Shown: positions 51,167-60,409 of the stretch, in pieces
Numbering within the stretch: the stretch's first letter is position 1
Layout of the letters: each line of letters opens with the position of its first letter
Origin: CAZMGB01 sp964565775
GTDB taxonomy: Bacteria > Chloroflexota > Dehalococcoidia > DSTF01 > JALHUB01
Length of the DNA: 64,000 bases
Direction: 5' to 3'
Assembly: GCA_964565775.1 (NCBI GenBank)
Contig: CAZMGB010000001.1
Location: forward strand, 192,887 to 256,886
Program-made: the position numbers and the translations under genes
The notes under the pieces: model-generated
Seen by the model: the letters and a program-made list of their open reading frames with translations, nothing else
The model's database searches: none
Told to the model about the DNA's origin: nothing

Positions 51167-51511
51167 CTACTCCTGCGGGAGGCTCTCCGGGTGGGGGATG
51201 CAGCAGATGAAGCGGAGCACGTCGCTGCCGCTGTTGACGAAGCAGTGCTTTTCGTACGGAGAGACGAGAACGGCGTCATCGGGCTGGAGGTCGCGCTCGC
51301 CGTCCTCACTCCTAACCTTGGCCCGGCCCGAGAGGATGAACACCTCGTGCTCCCAGGCGTGAGTGTGGAACGGAGTGGAGCTGTGGGGCTGCACCTCGAA
51401 CACGCGCATGGCGAATCGCGGCGCCCCGTCCTGCGCCGAAATGACGGTGTGCAGGGCGACGCCCGGCAGCTCGGTGTCCGGGCTGACCTCTCGATAGTTA
51501 CGGACCTTCAC
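51167..51511 (-). CDS. Small cupin-domain protein
   Basis: The 114-residue protein is a single cupin barrel with metal ligands in TPFHTHAWEHEVFILSG (His, His, Glu) and a later His in SPYEKHCFVNSG. It starts at a GTG at 51511. Such proteins are metal-dependent enzymes or sensors; the ligand is unknown. It is probably co-transcribed with the downstream hydrolase gene. Confidence 0.85.
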   Translation of the reverse strand: MKVRNYREVSPDTELPGVALHTVISAQDGAPRFAMRVFEVQPHSSTPFHTHAWEHEVFILSGRAKVRSEDGERDLQPDDAVLVSPYEKHCFVNSGSDVLRFICCIPHPESLPQE

Positions 51512-51984
51512 AGTGCGACCTTCCTTTCGCGGGCAGGCGGCGATGGTAGCTCCATCATCTTAGCCCATTGGCCTCGCCTGTCAATACGGCCGTGCTGACA
51601 CCCGATGGTCGAGGCTCTTGCGGTAATTGACGGAGTAGTCCGACAGCCCTGGTTCTCTCTCGCGGGCAGACCTAAAGGTCTGCAGCTACGGAACCGGGGC
51701 ATTGAGGTCGCAGCTGCAGGGCTTTAGTTCACGAAGGCCAGCCTTCAGGCTGGCGCGGGGTCAGTCTAAAGCCTGGCCGTCGGAGATTCGGTGCCACACT
51801 ATGACGGCTTAACCTCTCCACGACCATCAGACCCTCGTGAGGTCGCCGTCGGGGTCTGAAGACCCCGACTACGTGACGGGCTCCCCTTGGCAAGGGGCTG
51901 CTCGGCGACGATAATAGCGGGCGAACATCAGTGATGTATTGCGCCGAGGGCCCACGCGGGGCGCCGCAGAGCTGGAGGAGTTAC
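51512..51984. repeat. Gene-free stretch with palindromic repeats
   Basis: Elements seen are CAGACCT-AA-AGGTCTG (about 51668-51683), GCCAGCCT-TC-AGGCTGGC (51737-51754) and GTCGGGGTCT-GA-AGACCCCGAC (51848-51869, followed by TACGTGACG). No frame with coding support was found. Confidence 0.75.
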
Positions 51985-53484
51985 ATGGCTAGGGTAAGCA
52001 GCCGGGAAGAGGTCGGCCTGGGCGATTGGCCCCGGGTCTACGAGAGCCGCCTGACGACTGCCGAGGAGGCGGTGAAGGTCGTTCGGTCGGGCGACTTAGT
52101 GGTCTACTCCATCTTGCCGCCGCCGAGTCTACAGACGGCGCTGTTCGCCCGCAAGGATGAGCTCAGAGGCGTAACGATACGGCTCCTCGCGCCCACGTTT
52201 GACCCTGGCTGGCTCCAGCCGGGCTCACAGGGCTCCTTCGACGTCGAGTTCGAGCTTTTCATAGGGGACTTCGCTCGCTTCGCGACGGACGAGCGTCTGG
52301 GAACGTACCTACCGAACCTCTTCTCGCTCGGCATGAAGCCGTACGATGACGGACGCCCCGACGTGCGCCTGCCCGATGTGGCGATGGTGACGGTGAGCCC
52401 GCCCAACAAGCAGGGCTACTGTCACTTCGGCGCTCACCTCTGGACGCAGCGGGCCTACGCTCGGCGCGCCAAGACGGTGCTGGCGGAGGTAGACCCGTCG
52501 CTCATCACCGTGCACGGCGACTGCTACATCCACGTCTCACAGATCGACGGCTTCGTGGAGGTGACGCCGCCTACACTGACCCGCGAGGAGTACGAGAAGG
52601 CGGTGGAGGGCCTGGAGCCGGAGCGGCGCGCCGGTTGGATTGCTCTCTGGGACGACCTGCCCAACCCGGATCGGCTGGCGCCCATCACCGCAGTCATGCA
52701 GGTGGTCTCGGTGGACGACGTCCGCCGTCTCCTCGGCCTGGACGAGCCGGAAGAGTACATCCGGACAATCGCCGGCTACGTGAGCGAGCTGATCCACGAC
52801 CGCGACACTGTTCAGATCGGCGTCGGCGATCCTTCGCGTCTCATGACCAGGGCCGGCGCCTTCGACGGCAAGCGGGACCTTGGTCTGCACACGGAACTGG
52901 GGTCACCCGACCTGGCCCGCCTCGTGCAGGAGGGGATAGCCACGGGCAGGTACAAGCCCGTACACCGGGAGAAGGCCGTAGCGACGGCCTGGACCGGCTG
53001 CACCGAGCAGGACCTGGCGATCATCGACGATAACCCCGCCTTCGAGCTCCACGACCCGGAGCACATCCTCTCGCCCCGCGTCCTGGCACAGCTCGACAAC
53101 TTCGTCTCCATCAACAACGCCCTCAATGTCGATCTCCTGGGCCAGATCAACGCCGAGAGCGTGTTCGGCGGCCGGATGATCAACGGCACGGGAGGTCAGC
53201 CGGAGATGCACCTGGCGGCGGCCATGTCTCCGGGTGGCCGCGCCATAACGCTCCTTTCGTCGACCGCCCTCGACGGGGGCGTGTCCCGCATCGTGCCGCA
53301 GATGGAGCCGGGCTCGCTCATCACCATCCCCCGCTACTACGCCGACATCGTCATCACCGAATATGGTGTGGCGAGGCTCTTCGGGAAGAACCACCGCCAG
53401 CGGGCGGAGGAGCTCATAGCCATCGCCCACCCCGACTTCCGGTCGGAGCTGCGGCAAGAGGCGCGAAGCCTCTGGTGGCCGTGA
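51985..53484 (+). CDS. Acetyl-CoA hydrolase/4-hydroxybutyrate CoA-transferase family protein
   Basis: About 499 residues in two domains. The N-terminal half has VVRSGDLVVYSILPPPSLQT and VAMVTVSPPNKQGYCHFGAH. The C-terminal half has VQIGVGDPSRLM followed by DLGLHTELGSPDLARLV, where the Glu aligns with the catalytic Glu of this family. INGTGGQPEMHLAAAMSPGG and YYADIVITEYGVARLFGKN complete the family pattern. It moves or hydrolyses CoA thioesters; the acid is unknown. The ATG at 51985 follows GGAGGAG. Confidence 0.92.
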   Translation: MARVSSREEVGLGDWPRVYESRLTTAEEAVKVVRSGDLVVYSILPPPSLQTALFARKDELRGVTIRLLAPTFDPGWLQPGSQGSFDVEFELFIGDFARFATDERLGTYLPNLFSLGMKPYDDGRPDVRLPDVAMVTVSPPNKQGYCHFGAHLWTQRAYARRAKTVLAEVDPSLITVHGDCYIHVSQIDGFVEVTPPTLTREEYEKAVEGLEPERRAGWIALWDDLPNPDRLAPITAVMQVVSVDDVRRLLGLDEPEEYIRTIAGYVSELIHDRDTVQIGVGDPSRLMTRAGAFDGKRDLGLHTELGSPDLARLVQEGIATGRYKPVHREKAVATAWTGCTEQDLAIIDDNPAFELHDPEHILSPRVLAQLDNFVSINNALNVDLLGQINAESVFGGRMINGTGGQPEMHLAAAMSPGGRAITLLSSTALDGGVSRIVPQMEPGSLITIPRYYADIVITEYGVARLFGKNHRQRAEELIAIAHPDFRSELRQEARSLWWP

Positions 53485-53562
53485 GTCGGGGGCTGCAAGC
53501 GGACAGAAGGAGCAGTCGTGGGTTTTCTCCCCGACATGCGTGGATGGGAGGCAAATCCGTAG

Positions 53563-53584
53563 GGACGTAGCTTCAGCTGCGTCC
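53563..53584. repeat. Palindromic repeat with TTCAG centre
   Basis: GGACGTAGCT-TC-AGCTGCGTCC, a 10-bp inverted repeat with one G-T pair, lies 31 bases before the nucleotidase gene. It has the same X-CT-TC-AG-X build as the other interspersed repeats. Confidence 0.7.
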
Positions 53585-53615
53585 GGCCGACTCAGCCCCG
53601 GAATCACTGAGCCCC

Positions 53616-54179
53616 ATGCGCACTGATAAACCCATCGCCGTGGACCTGGACGGGGTTGTGGTAGATCTGCTCTCCACGATGCTTCCGAAGCTCTCCGAAC
53701 TGGCGGGGCGGGAGATAACGGCTGAGGATATCAGCGCCTTTGACATTGGCGAGGCGCTCGGCCTCACAGGCGCGGCAATGGAGGAGATGTGGGACTGGCT
53801 CGAGCATGAGCGAGCGTATGTGCGCGCACCGTCCGTCGACGGCGCCATCGACGGTCTTCAGGATCTGGGGCGTGACGCAGTCTGGCTGGTGACATCGAGG
53901 CCGGAGTCGCTGCGCGGTCAGACTATCGAATGGTTGACACGTCATGGGCTTGCAGGCTACCGGCTGGAGATGGGCGTACCACCGGAGAAGCTGACTGAGG
54001 GCTCTGCCTTCCATGCCCTTGTCGAGGATAATCCCGCGCACCTCGACGCTGTGGCATCCCGCATCGAGCTCGTGTTGCTCTACGATCAACCGTGGAATCG
54101 TGCTGCGCCCAAACGGCCCAACATCATCAGGGTCCCTGGCTGGGCGGAGATAGTGGAACTGCTGAAGGGGGGATGCTAG
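53616..54179 (+). CDS. HAD-type 5'-nucleotidase-like protein
   Basis: The 187-residue protein starts PIAVDLDGVVVDL, the HAD nucleophile motif, then VWLVTSRPESLRGQTIEWL (motif II) and FHALVEDNPAHLDAVA (motif IV). It fits the NT5C/YqfW-like nucleotidase group. Its last seven bases overlap the start of the macro-domain gene (TGCTAG holds both the stop and part of the ATG frame), so the two proteins are translationally coupled. Confidence 0.82.
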   Translation: MRTDKPIAVDLDGVVVDLLSTMLPKLSELAGREITAEDISAFDIGEALGLTGAAMEEMWDWLEHERAYVRAPSVDGAIDGLQDLGRDAVWLVTSRPESLRGQTIEWLTRHGLAGYRLEMGVPPEKLTEGSAFHALVEDNPAHLDAVASRIELVLLYDQPWNRAAPKRPNIIRVPGWAEIVELLKGGC

Positions 54180-54664
54180 CAGTGGCTCTTCGACTCCACG
54201 AGGGCAATATCACGGAGGTTGAGGTCGACGCTATTGTCAACGCCGCCAACACGCAGCTACAGCACGGCGGCGGCGTGGCGGCGGCCATCGTCCGAGGCGG
54301 CGGCCGCGTCATCCAGGAGGAGAGCGACCGTATCGGCTGGTGCGACCTGGGCAAGGCGGTCGCGACGAGCGCGGGCCGGCTCAAGGCGCGATACGTCATC
54401 CACGTGCCGACCATCGACTACAGGCACTCGGTCCGGTCGGGCCTCAACGAGATCTACAACGGCACCAAAGCCGCCCTTGAGCTGGGCAAGGAGCTCGGGC
54501 TGCGGAGCTTCGCCTTCCCGCTGCTGGGCGCCGGTATCGTCGGCCTGCCGCGCCGCCAGGTGGCGGAAGCCATGCTCCGCGCCATCCGCGAGTACCCGGA
54601 CCTCGACGTCACCGTCTGCGCATACTCCGGGCTCGACCGGGAGGCTGTGGAAGGCTTGATCTAG
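54173..54664 (+). CDS. Macro-domain protein (ADP-ribose-binding)
   Basis: About 163 residues. NITEVEVDAIVNAANTQLQH is the ADP-ribose site near residue 12, followed by GGGVAAAIVRGGGR. AFPLLGAGIVGLPRRQVAEA contributes the phosphate loop near residue 120. These proteins bind or hydrolyse ADP-ribose or its modified forms. The ATG at 54173 overlaps the nucleotidase stop. Confidence 0.92.
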   Translation: MLAVALRLHEGNITEVEVDAIVNAANTQLQHGGGVAAAIVRGGGRVIQEESDRIGWCDLGKAVATSAGRLKARYVIHVPTIDYRHSVRSGLNEIYNGTKAALELGKELGLRSFAFPLLGAGIVGLPRRQVAEAMLRAIREYPDLDVTVCAYSGLDREAVEGLI

Positions 54665-54739
54665 GGGGGTTGCATGGTTCCAAGGTTCTAAGGTTCGACT
54701 TTGGAGAGAACTCTGGAACCATAGAACTATCTCCGAAGG

Positions 54740-54810
54740 CCAGGCTTCGTCGCGAGCTCAGCCGAACGGCTTGAGCCTCGCCGCCGCGCCAGCCTGAAGG
54801 CTGGCCTTCG
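54740..54810. repeat. Palindromic repeat between macro-domain and AOR genes
   Basis: GCCAGCCT-GA-AGGCTGGC (54788-54805) followed by CTTCGAAAG matches the element at 7677-7694. The preceding GAAGGCCAGGCTTCG (about 54735-54749) is a partial copy. Confidence 0.75.
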
Positions 54811-54909
54811 AAAGCATTGCACGCGGGGCTTCTTGTGTTGAGCTGTGCTGTTGGTGACCATAAGCTCTGTCCCTACGCGGCACTCTCCCGACACGTTGCG
54901 CGACCCCGC

Positions 54910-56595
54910 TCAGAAGTCCCAGAAGCTCTCCACAACCTCGTCGGGGACGTCGAAGACCATGTCTCCCTCGGACGTGCGCAGCGCCTCCGTGCGCAGGAAG
55001 GCAGGGATGTAGTCCACGTCCCTGCCGAAGCCGGCCTTGAGATTGAAGTCCCGCTCCTCCTTCAGCACTCGCCCGCCGAGGGCAAGGATGTCGTCGCCTC
55101 TCCAGTCGAGGCCGAGCTGCGCGTTGAGGAACTTCGCCATGTCGCCTTCGGTCGGGTTGGTGAACTGGCACAGCCCCACCGAATCGACGGCCGCCTGGAG
55201 CATCTGCTCCCGGCGCGACGACTCCAGGAGGGTGTCGAAGGTGACGTTACGGGCGGTGACCAGCCCCGCCGTGTGATCGGCGCCCTGGGGGCTGGTCGCG
55301 TAGGTGATGCCCATCGCCTTGAGCGTCCGCGGCTCCCAGGCGGGCAGCCCCTGCCCCTTGACGACGGGCACGCGCTCAATTCCGAAGGCACGGGCCGTCG
55401 ATGCCGTGCCGCCGCCCAGGGCGCGGCCCAACTCCGTGCCCTTCCGGATCTCATCGAAGAGGGCGATCGCCCGCTCCCAGTCGCCGAAGGCCGCTACGCC
55501 CGCCTCCATGGCCACGCCGAAAGCATTACCCGTCTCAATGGTATCGAGGCCGAGGTCATCGCAGAGGCGGTCCATGCGGGCAACGGCGTCCAGGTCGTCG
55601 ATCTCCAGGTTGGAGCCCATGAGGGCGATGGTCTCGAACTCGAGGGCGGTTGTGACGTGCTCGAGCGCGGCGTTGTTGAAGAGGATGGCGCACTTGATGA
55701 TGCAGCCGGCCATGCAGGGCAGCATCTTGCCCGCCCGCTCGGGCGCTAGCTCGGCGATGCGCTGGCCGCTGATCCTGTCGGCGCCGGGAAAGAGGCCGAG
55801 GCGGTGGTTGCGGGTCGGCATGCTCATCACGTTCTCGCGGTTGACGAAGCGGATGACGCCGGCGGTCCCGTACTTCGACATGTTCTGGGTGCGGGGGTCG
55901 TCGAGGGTCAGGCGGGAGAAGTCGAGGACGGCCTGGCGGTAGGCCTGCTGGTCGGCGGCGGGCACGAAGGGAGGGGTGCCGGCGTCGTCGATGACGATAG
56001 CCTTCAACCCCTTCGAGCCCATGACGGCGCCCAGGCCACCGCGGGCGGCGTGACGGGTCGGCCGTCCCTCCGGGTCCGTCACGGCGATGGAGGCGCCGGC
56101 GAGCTGCATCTCGCCCGCCGGCCCAATGGAGACGGCGCAGGCCGTGCGGCTACCGCCCGCCAGCCTGCGGGCCACCTCGTAGTTGCCCAGGCCGGCGAGC
56201 TGGTCGGCGGGTTCGACTGAGGCGCCTTCGCGGTTCACCCGCAGCAGGTGAAACCGGCCGTTCGAGGCGGCGCCCTGGACGACGATCGCCTTGATGCCGA
56301 GCTTGGCGAGCTTGTGTCCGATCAGCCCGCCCACGTTCGCTTCCTTGATGCCGCCGGTAAGGGGGCTCTTGGCCCCTACGGAGGCGCGGCCGGACGTCGT
56401 GACGGCGGTGCCTCCCAGGAGCCCGGGGGCGAAGACGAGAGTGTTGTCCGGGCCCAGAGGGTCGCAGCGGGGCGGCGTCTCGCGGCTCACGATGTGCGAG
56501 GTGAGGCCGTGACCCCCTAGGAGTCGGTACTCCCCGGGATCTTCCTCTCGCTCCACCCGGAGGCGGCTCATGTCGACGCGAAGTATTGCGGCCAC
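54910..56595 (-). CDS. aor: Aldehyde:ferredoxin oxidoreductase (tungsten-type)
   Basis: About 561 residues. The N-terminal domain has LVFAPGLLGGTAVTTSGRAS and RHAARGGLGAVMGSKGLKAI. The cluster site is CMAGCIIKC (C-x3-C-x3-C), with a fourth Cys in VDSVGLCQF; these bind the 4Fe-4S cluster beside the pterin cofactor. AOR enzymes oxidise aldehydes to acids and usually need tungsten. The tupABC importer elsewhere in the window fits this need. A GTG at 56595 after GGAGG is the best start, since AOR proteins begin with a short ILRVDM-type strand; an upstream ATG at 56649 adds unrelated residues. Confidence 0.9.
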   Translation of the reverse strand: MAAILRVDMSRLRVEREEDPGEYRLLGGHGLTSHIVSRETPPRCDPLGPDNTLVFAPGLLGGTAVTTSGRASVGAKSPLTGGIKEANVGGLIGHKLAKLGIKAIVVQGAASNGRFHLLRVNREGASVEPADQLAGLGNYEVARRLAGGSRTACAVSIGPAGEMQLAGASIAVTDPEGRPTRHAARGGLGAVMGSKGLKAIVIDDAGTPPFVPAADQQAYRQAVLDFSRLTLDDPRTQNMSKYGTAGVIRFVNRENVMSMPTRNHRLGLFPGADRISGQRIAELAPERAGKMLPCMAGCIIKCAILFNNAALEHVTTALEFETIALMGSNLEIDDLDAVARMDRLCDDLGLDTIETGNAFGVAMEAGVAAFGDWERAIALFDEIRKGTELGRALGGGTASTARAFGIERVPVVKGQGLPAWEPRTLKAMGITYATSPQGADHTAGLVTARNVTFDTLLESSRREQMLQAAVDSVGLCQFTNPTEGDMAKFLNAQLGLDWRGDDILALGGRVLKEERDFNLKAGFGRDVDYIPAFLRTEALRTSEGDMVFDVPDEVVESFWDF

Positions 56596-56721
56596 AAGAC
56601 CCTCCAAGATACTGCCAGGGCGGCTGCGATGCGTCGCAAGTAAGTACAATTATGAGTTCGCTTCTCGCAGCGAACAAGGCAGCCGGCGGTCGAGGCGGGA
56701 GGACGGTGGCGAGGTGGGCTC

Positions 56722-58128
56722 TCAGGCGGCCCGTTTCACCGTTCCGGAGTGGCGATAGCTGAAGTAGAGCTCGCAGGCCCTGTCGATGTTCCTGGCGTCC
56801 AGCTCGGGCGGCTGCCCGAAGTACTCGCCAGAATCGATGATGGTCTGAATGATGTCGCGCGGGTAGCATCCTCTCGGTTCGAGAGAGTCGATACTGAAGA
56901 GCCTGGAGACCAGATACTGCACGGCCTCTTCTGTATAGGGGAGTTTCATCTTCGCACAGGAGCGGCGGGTTATCTCGGCAAGCTGCTCGCGGTCCGGGTT
57001 GGGGACAGAGACGTTGTAGGAGATGCGACGCAGGTGGGCCTCGTCCATGAGATCCTCCAGCGAGAGGTTGGTGGCGAATACCAGCATTACATCCATGGGG
57101 AGTGTCACTATCTCGCCGTACTGGAGAGAGAAGGAGTCATAGCCGCGCTCCATGAGCTGTATCCAGCGGTCAAGGATGGCCTCAACGGGCAGCCGCTGGC
57201 GGCCCAGGTCATCGATTACCAGCACTCCACCCTGTGCTTTCACAGAGGGCGGCGCCTTGTGCACGTTGCGCCCGGCATCGAACGTGATCTCCAGCGCCGT
57301 CGGGCCGATCTCGCCCCCGACGATGGCGGTGGGTCGGCGCACTTCTCGCCAGCGACGGTCGCGCCTGTCGACGGGCTCCAGCGACGGGCCCTGGCGCCCG
57401 CGGCTCCCCCGCGGCCTCGACAGTTCGTGGAGCTGCGGGTCGAATACCTCAATGATCTGGCCCTGGGCGTACAGGACGTAAGGTATGAGCACAGAGCCGT
57501 TGGTGCAGCCAGCCACGGAGGTTACCATGTCGGTCTTGCCGTTGCCTGAGGGACCGAAGACCATCAAAGTGCGGCCCGAAAGGAAGGCCTGTCCGAGGGC
57601 GTCCACCGTCGCCTCCGGCAGCACCATGTGGGCGAGCGCCTCGTCAACCTGGCGACGGGTCAGGCGGGGGCGGCTGCGCGCCTGTTTCAGGACGACAACG
57701 CTATACTGCTCTACCGGGACGGGGGCCGGCCCCACGTAGCTGCAACGGCGCAGGCGGTCGTCGGCGGCAGCCTTTCCCGCCTCCGTCAGGTGGTAGCGAT
57801 AGTGGAGGATCAGAGCTGAGCCAGCCGACTGGATCTCCGCCTGCTGACGCCGGACCAGAGTCTCAAGAACATCGGCTACTACCTGCGGGTGCAGCGCCGA
57901 GGCATCGGCGATATCGACCACGCGTGGTTGGTCGTGGGTCCTCAAGATCTTGAGGATGAGATCGTCGAGCACGGCGGCAGGAAGCCCTGTCTCAGGGAGG
58001 GAGGAGGGTTCGGGCGGCACATGTTGCCATGGGCTCGCTTCGGAAGCAGCCGGCTTCTGGGAGCCGGCCGTTTCATAGGCATCCTCAGCGGAGTCCAGAT
58101 CGTAATTCCGGATCGGTTCAGGCATCAT
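56722..58128 (-). CDS. AAA+ ATPase with N-terminal winged-helix region
   Basis: The 468-residue protein has a low-complexity N-terminus and a winged-helix-like stretch (VLDDLILKILRTHDQPRVVD). Then come Walker A VFGPSGNGKTDMV near residue 190, Walker B GGVLVIDDLGRQRLP near 300 and sensor I VMLVFATNLSLEDL. The remainder reads like an MoxR/RavA- or ClpX-type AAA+ domain. The work done (remodelling, loading, transcription) is unknown. Its start overlaps that of a small ORF on the other strand. Confidence 0.82.
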   Translation of the reverse strand: MMPEPIRNYDLDSAEDAYETAGSQKPAASEASPWQHVPPEPSSLPETGLPAAVLDDLILKILRTHDQPRVVDIADASALHPQVVADVLETLVRRQQAEIQSAGSALILHYRYHLTEAGKAAADDRLRRCSYVGPAPVPVEQYSVVVLKQARSRPRLTRRQVDEALAHMVLPEATVDALGQAFLSGRTLMVFGPSGNGKTDMVTSVAGCTNGSVLIPYVLYAQGQIIEVFDPQLHELSRPRGSRGRQGPSLEPVDRRDRRWREVRRPTAIVGGEIGPTALEITFDAGRNVHKAPPSVKAQGGVLVIDDLGRQRLPVEAILDRWIQLMERGYDSFSLQYGEIVTLPMDVMLVFATNLSLEDLMDEAHLRRISYNVSVPNPDREQLAEITRRSCAKMKLPYTEEAVQYLVSRLFSIDSLEPRGCYPRDIIQTIIDSGEYFGQPPELDARNIDRACELYFSYRHSGTVKRAA

Positions 58129-58327
58129 GATGGCCCTCGTCCGGCTTCCTCTTCAGGCGACCTCAGCGGCACCAGCCTCGTTTACGAGGGTCGACACCCG
58201 CGACGGGCCCCGCTTCGGTGCGCTGGCGGAGCGGCAGCAGGACGCCAGCAACCTCCGGCTGTGCGACTGGTGTGCGCACTGCCCGGTAGCTCTGCCCTGT
58301 GCAGACGCTCTCGCCTGCCTCACTTGA
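58127..58327 (+). CDS. Small Cys-rich protein candidate
   Basis: A 66-codon frame from an ATG at 58127 encodes an N-terminal strand-rich part and LRLCDWCAHCPVALPCADAL, with Cys pairs (C-x2-C, C-x5-C, C-x5-C) that could hold zinc or a small Fe-S site. Codons are G/C-ending as in real genes here. Against it, the start overlaps the divergent AAA gene start and no ribosome binding site is obvious. Confidence 0.35.
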   Translation: MMALVRLPLQATSAAPASFTRVDTRDGPRFGALAERQQDASNLRLCDWCAHCPVALPCADALACLT

Positions 58328-58430
58328 AGTTTCGGCGCTAGGCGATGGATCTTTTGTGCCTTGGAAGCGAGCCGTTCGTCGCTACTTGCCGTTCGTGGGG
58401 AAGCGGCGCGCCTCGCGGCGCGTCGGGCCT

Positions 58431-58439
58431 TGCTATAAT
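58431..58439 (+). promoter_or_regulatory. Extended -10 promoter of nfo
   Basis: TGCTATAAT gives an extended -10 (TGN plus TATAAT, 58434-58439) 85 bases before the nfo ATG. No -35 consensus was found at the expected distance. The rest of 58129-58523 holds only the small ORF candidate. Confidence 0.6.
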
Positions 58440-58523
58440 GAATTAGGATCTAGGAGCGAATGTGCGAGCGCCCGTGGTCGCGATCATTCGACATCGACTG
58501 CGTGGCTTTGCGGAGATGGGCAG

Positions 58524-59381
58524 ATGAAGGTAGGAGCGCATGTTTCGGCGTCGGGCGGGCTCGCCAAAGCCTTCGACCGTGCTCTCGAGATGGGGGCGGA
58601 GACGATTCAGATCTATGGTTCCGCACCTCAGAGCTGGCGCGTCACCGAGCACAGCGACGCCGACGTCGAGCGTTTTCGCGCCCGAGGGGAGGAGACGGGC
58701 ATCGAGCCGGTCTTCATCCACGGCGCCTATCTGGTGAACCTGGCGACGGCCGATCCTGCCCTCCTATCGCGGTCCGTGGGCAGTCTCAAGTCCTCGCTCA
58801 AGCTTTGTTCCCGTATCGGTGCCGGGGGGCTCATATTCCACATAGGCAGCCACAAGGGCAGCGGGTTCGAGGCCGTCCTGGGCCAGATCGTCGACTCGGT
58901 GCGCGCGGCCCTGGACGCGACGCCCGAGGATGCCCGGCTCATCCTCGAGAACAGCGCCGGCATGGGCGGGAGCGTCGGCTCCAAGTTCAGCGAGCTGGGG
59001 GCGATCCTGCGCCAGGTCGACAGCCCTCGCGTGAAGGTCTGCCTCGATACGCAGCACAGCTACGCCGCCGGCTACGATGTGGCGAGCGCGGAGGGCCTGG
59101 AGGCTACGGTCGAGGAGTTCGAGCGGGAGGTGGGTCTGGATGCTCTCGTGGCCGTGCACGCGAACGACTCCAAGATTCCCCTGGCGGGCGGCGTCGACCG
59201 GCACGAGAACATAGGTGAGGGGCGGATCGGCCGCGACGGCTTTCTGACGATAATGCGCCATCCGGCCTTTCGCGCCGTTCCCTTCTTGCTTGAGGTGCCG
59301 GGGTTCGAGGGCAAGGGCCCCGATAAGAAGAACGTCGACATCTTGCGGGGGCTGCGCCGGGAGGCCGGCGCCGACCCCTAG
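58524..59381 (+). CDS. nfo: Endonuclease IV
   Basis: About 285 residues with the metal-ligand blocks of Nfo in order: MKVGAHVSASGGLAKAFDRA, FIHGAYLVNLA, IFHIGSHKGSG, LILENSAGMGGSVGSKFSEL, VCLDTQHSYAAGYD, VAVHANDSKIPLAGGVDRHE and FLLEVPG. All trinuclear-zinc ligands appear present. It cuts DNA at abasic sites in base excision repair. The ATG at 58524 follows GAGATGGGCAG; a longer frame upstream has no family support. Confidence 0.93.
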   Translation: MKVGAHVSASGGLAKAFDRALEMGAETIQIYGSAPQSWRVTEHSDADVERFRARGEETGIEPVFIHGAYLVNLATADPALLSRSVGSLKSSLKLCSRIGAGGLIFHIGSHKGSGFEAVLGQIVDSVRAALDATPEDARLILENSAGMGGSVGSKFSELGAILRQVDSPRVKVCLDTQHSYAAGYDVASAEGLEATVEEFEREVGLDALVAVHANDSKIPLAGGVDRHENIGEGRIGRDGFLTIMRHPAFRAVPFLLEVPGFEGKGPDKKNVDILRGLRREAGADP

Positions 59382-59476
59382 AGAACCGCCTGCGCTTGGG
59401 GAAAACGCGTGTGGGCGCCGAGGGGGCGAAACGAAGGCCCCGCAATACCTGCTGGGGCGGGCAATCGCCACGCTGT

Positions 59477-60409
59477 CTAGGCCCGCACGGTGCTACCGGC
59501 GATGGTAGTCTCCGACGGCCACTGGAAGTGATAGATCTCCCCCAGCAGACTGATGAAGGCCGCCACCGGCCGCCCGTGCTTGCGGTTCTGGCGGTATATG
59601 AGGGCGATGCGGCGGCGCGGCATCGGGGTGCCGTGGATCTCTAGCTGCACCAGGAAGCCCAGCGCCAGCTCTCGCTCGACGGCAGCTCTCGGCAGGAGAG
59701 CGATGCCGAGCCCCTCCTCCACCATCTTCTTCGTCGCCTCCATGCTGTCCAGCTCCATGGCTTCGCTCGGTATCACGCCGGCCTCCTCGAAGAGCCCCTG
59801 GATAAGGCCGCGGTAGCTGGACCCGCGGTCGAAGAGGATGAGGGGCTGGCGGCCGACCTCCTCGAGGGTGACTTTGCCGACGGAGGCGAAGGGGTGCCGG
59901 GGGTCGGTGACGAGCACTACCTGGTCCTGGTACAGCTCGATTGTCTGGACGTCCGGGTGAGAGATCGAGCGCACCATGGCCGCCTGCACTTCGTCGGCCA
60001 GCACCATCTGAAGGAGGTGGTATGAGCGGCCGGTGCGAAGCGACACGTCGATGCGCGGGTAGCGCGTGCGGAACTCCTTCAGAATGCGGGGAAGGACGTA
60101 AGCGCTGACGGTGAACGCCGAGCCCAGACGGAGGGTGCCGATCTCGAGATTGCGCATCCCCTCGAGGGCGTCGCGACCCTCCTGCAAGGCCTTCAGAACC
60201 CGCTCGGCGTAAGGGAGGAAGGATCCTCCGACGTCAGTCAGCCGCACGGCCCGGCCGTTCCGCTCGAAGAGCGTCTCTCCGAGCTCTCGCTCGAGGGCCT
60301 GGATGCGGGCGCTCACCGAGGGTTGGGTGAGGAATAGGGCCTCCGCGGCTCTGCTGAAACTCCTGTGGGCGGCGACTTGAACGAAGGCTTCTAGTTGACC
60401 AAGGTCCAC
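59477..60409 (-). CDS. LysR-family transcriptional regulator
   Basis: The 310-residue protein starts at GTG 60409 with MDLGQLEAFVQVAAHRSFSR, the helix-turn-helix AAEALFLTQPSVSARIQALE, and a substrate domain with LRLGSAFTVSAYVLPRILKE and LILFDRGSSYRGLIQGLFEE, in the CysB/CbbR style. The effector and target are not evident. The nearby GNAT gene diverges from it and could be under its control through the shared 313-base gap. Confidence 0.9.
   Translation of the reverse strand: MDLGQLEAFVQVAAHRSFSRAAEALFLTQPSVSARIQALERELGETLFERNGRAVRLTDVGGSFLPYAERVLKALQEGRDALEGMRNLEIGTLRLGSAFTVSAYVLPRILKEFRTRYPRIDVSLRTGRSYHLLQMVLADEVQAAMVRSISHPDVQTIELYQDQVVLVTDPRHPFASVGKVTLEEVGRQPLILFDRGSSYRGLIQGLFEEAGVIPSEAMELDSMEATKKMVEEGLGIALLPRAAVERELALGFLVQLEIHGTPMPRRRIALIYRQNRKHGRPVAAFISLLGEIYHFQWPSETTIAGSTVRA

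Noticed and set aside
50380..51880. CRISPR array from the repeated palindromes
   Set aside because: The repeats are of different types, spaced irregularly and without spacers of constant length; no cas genes are present.
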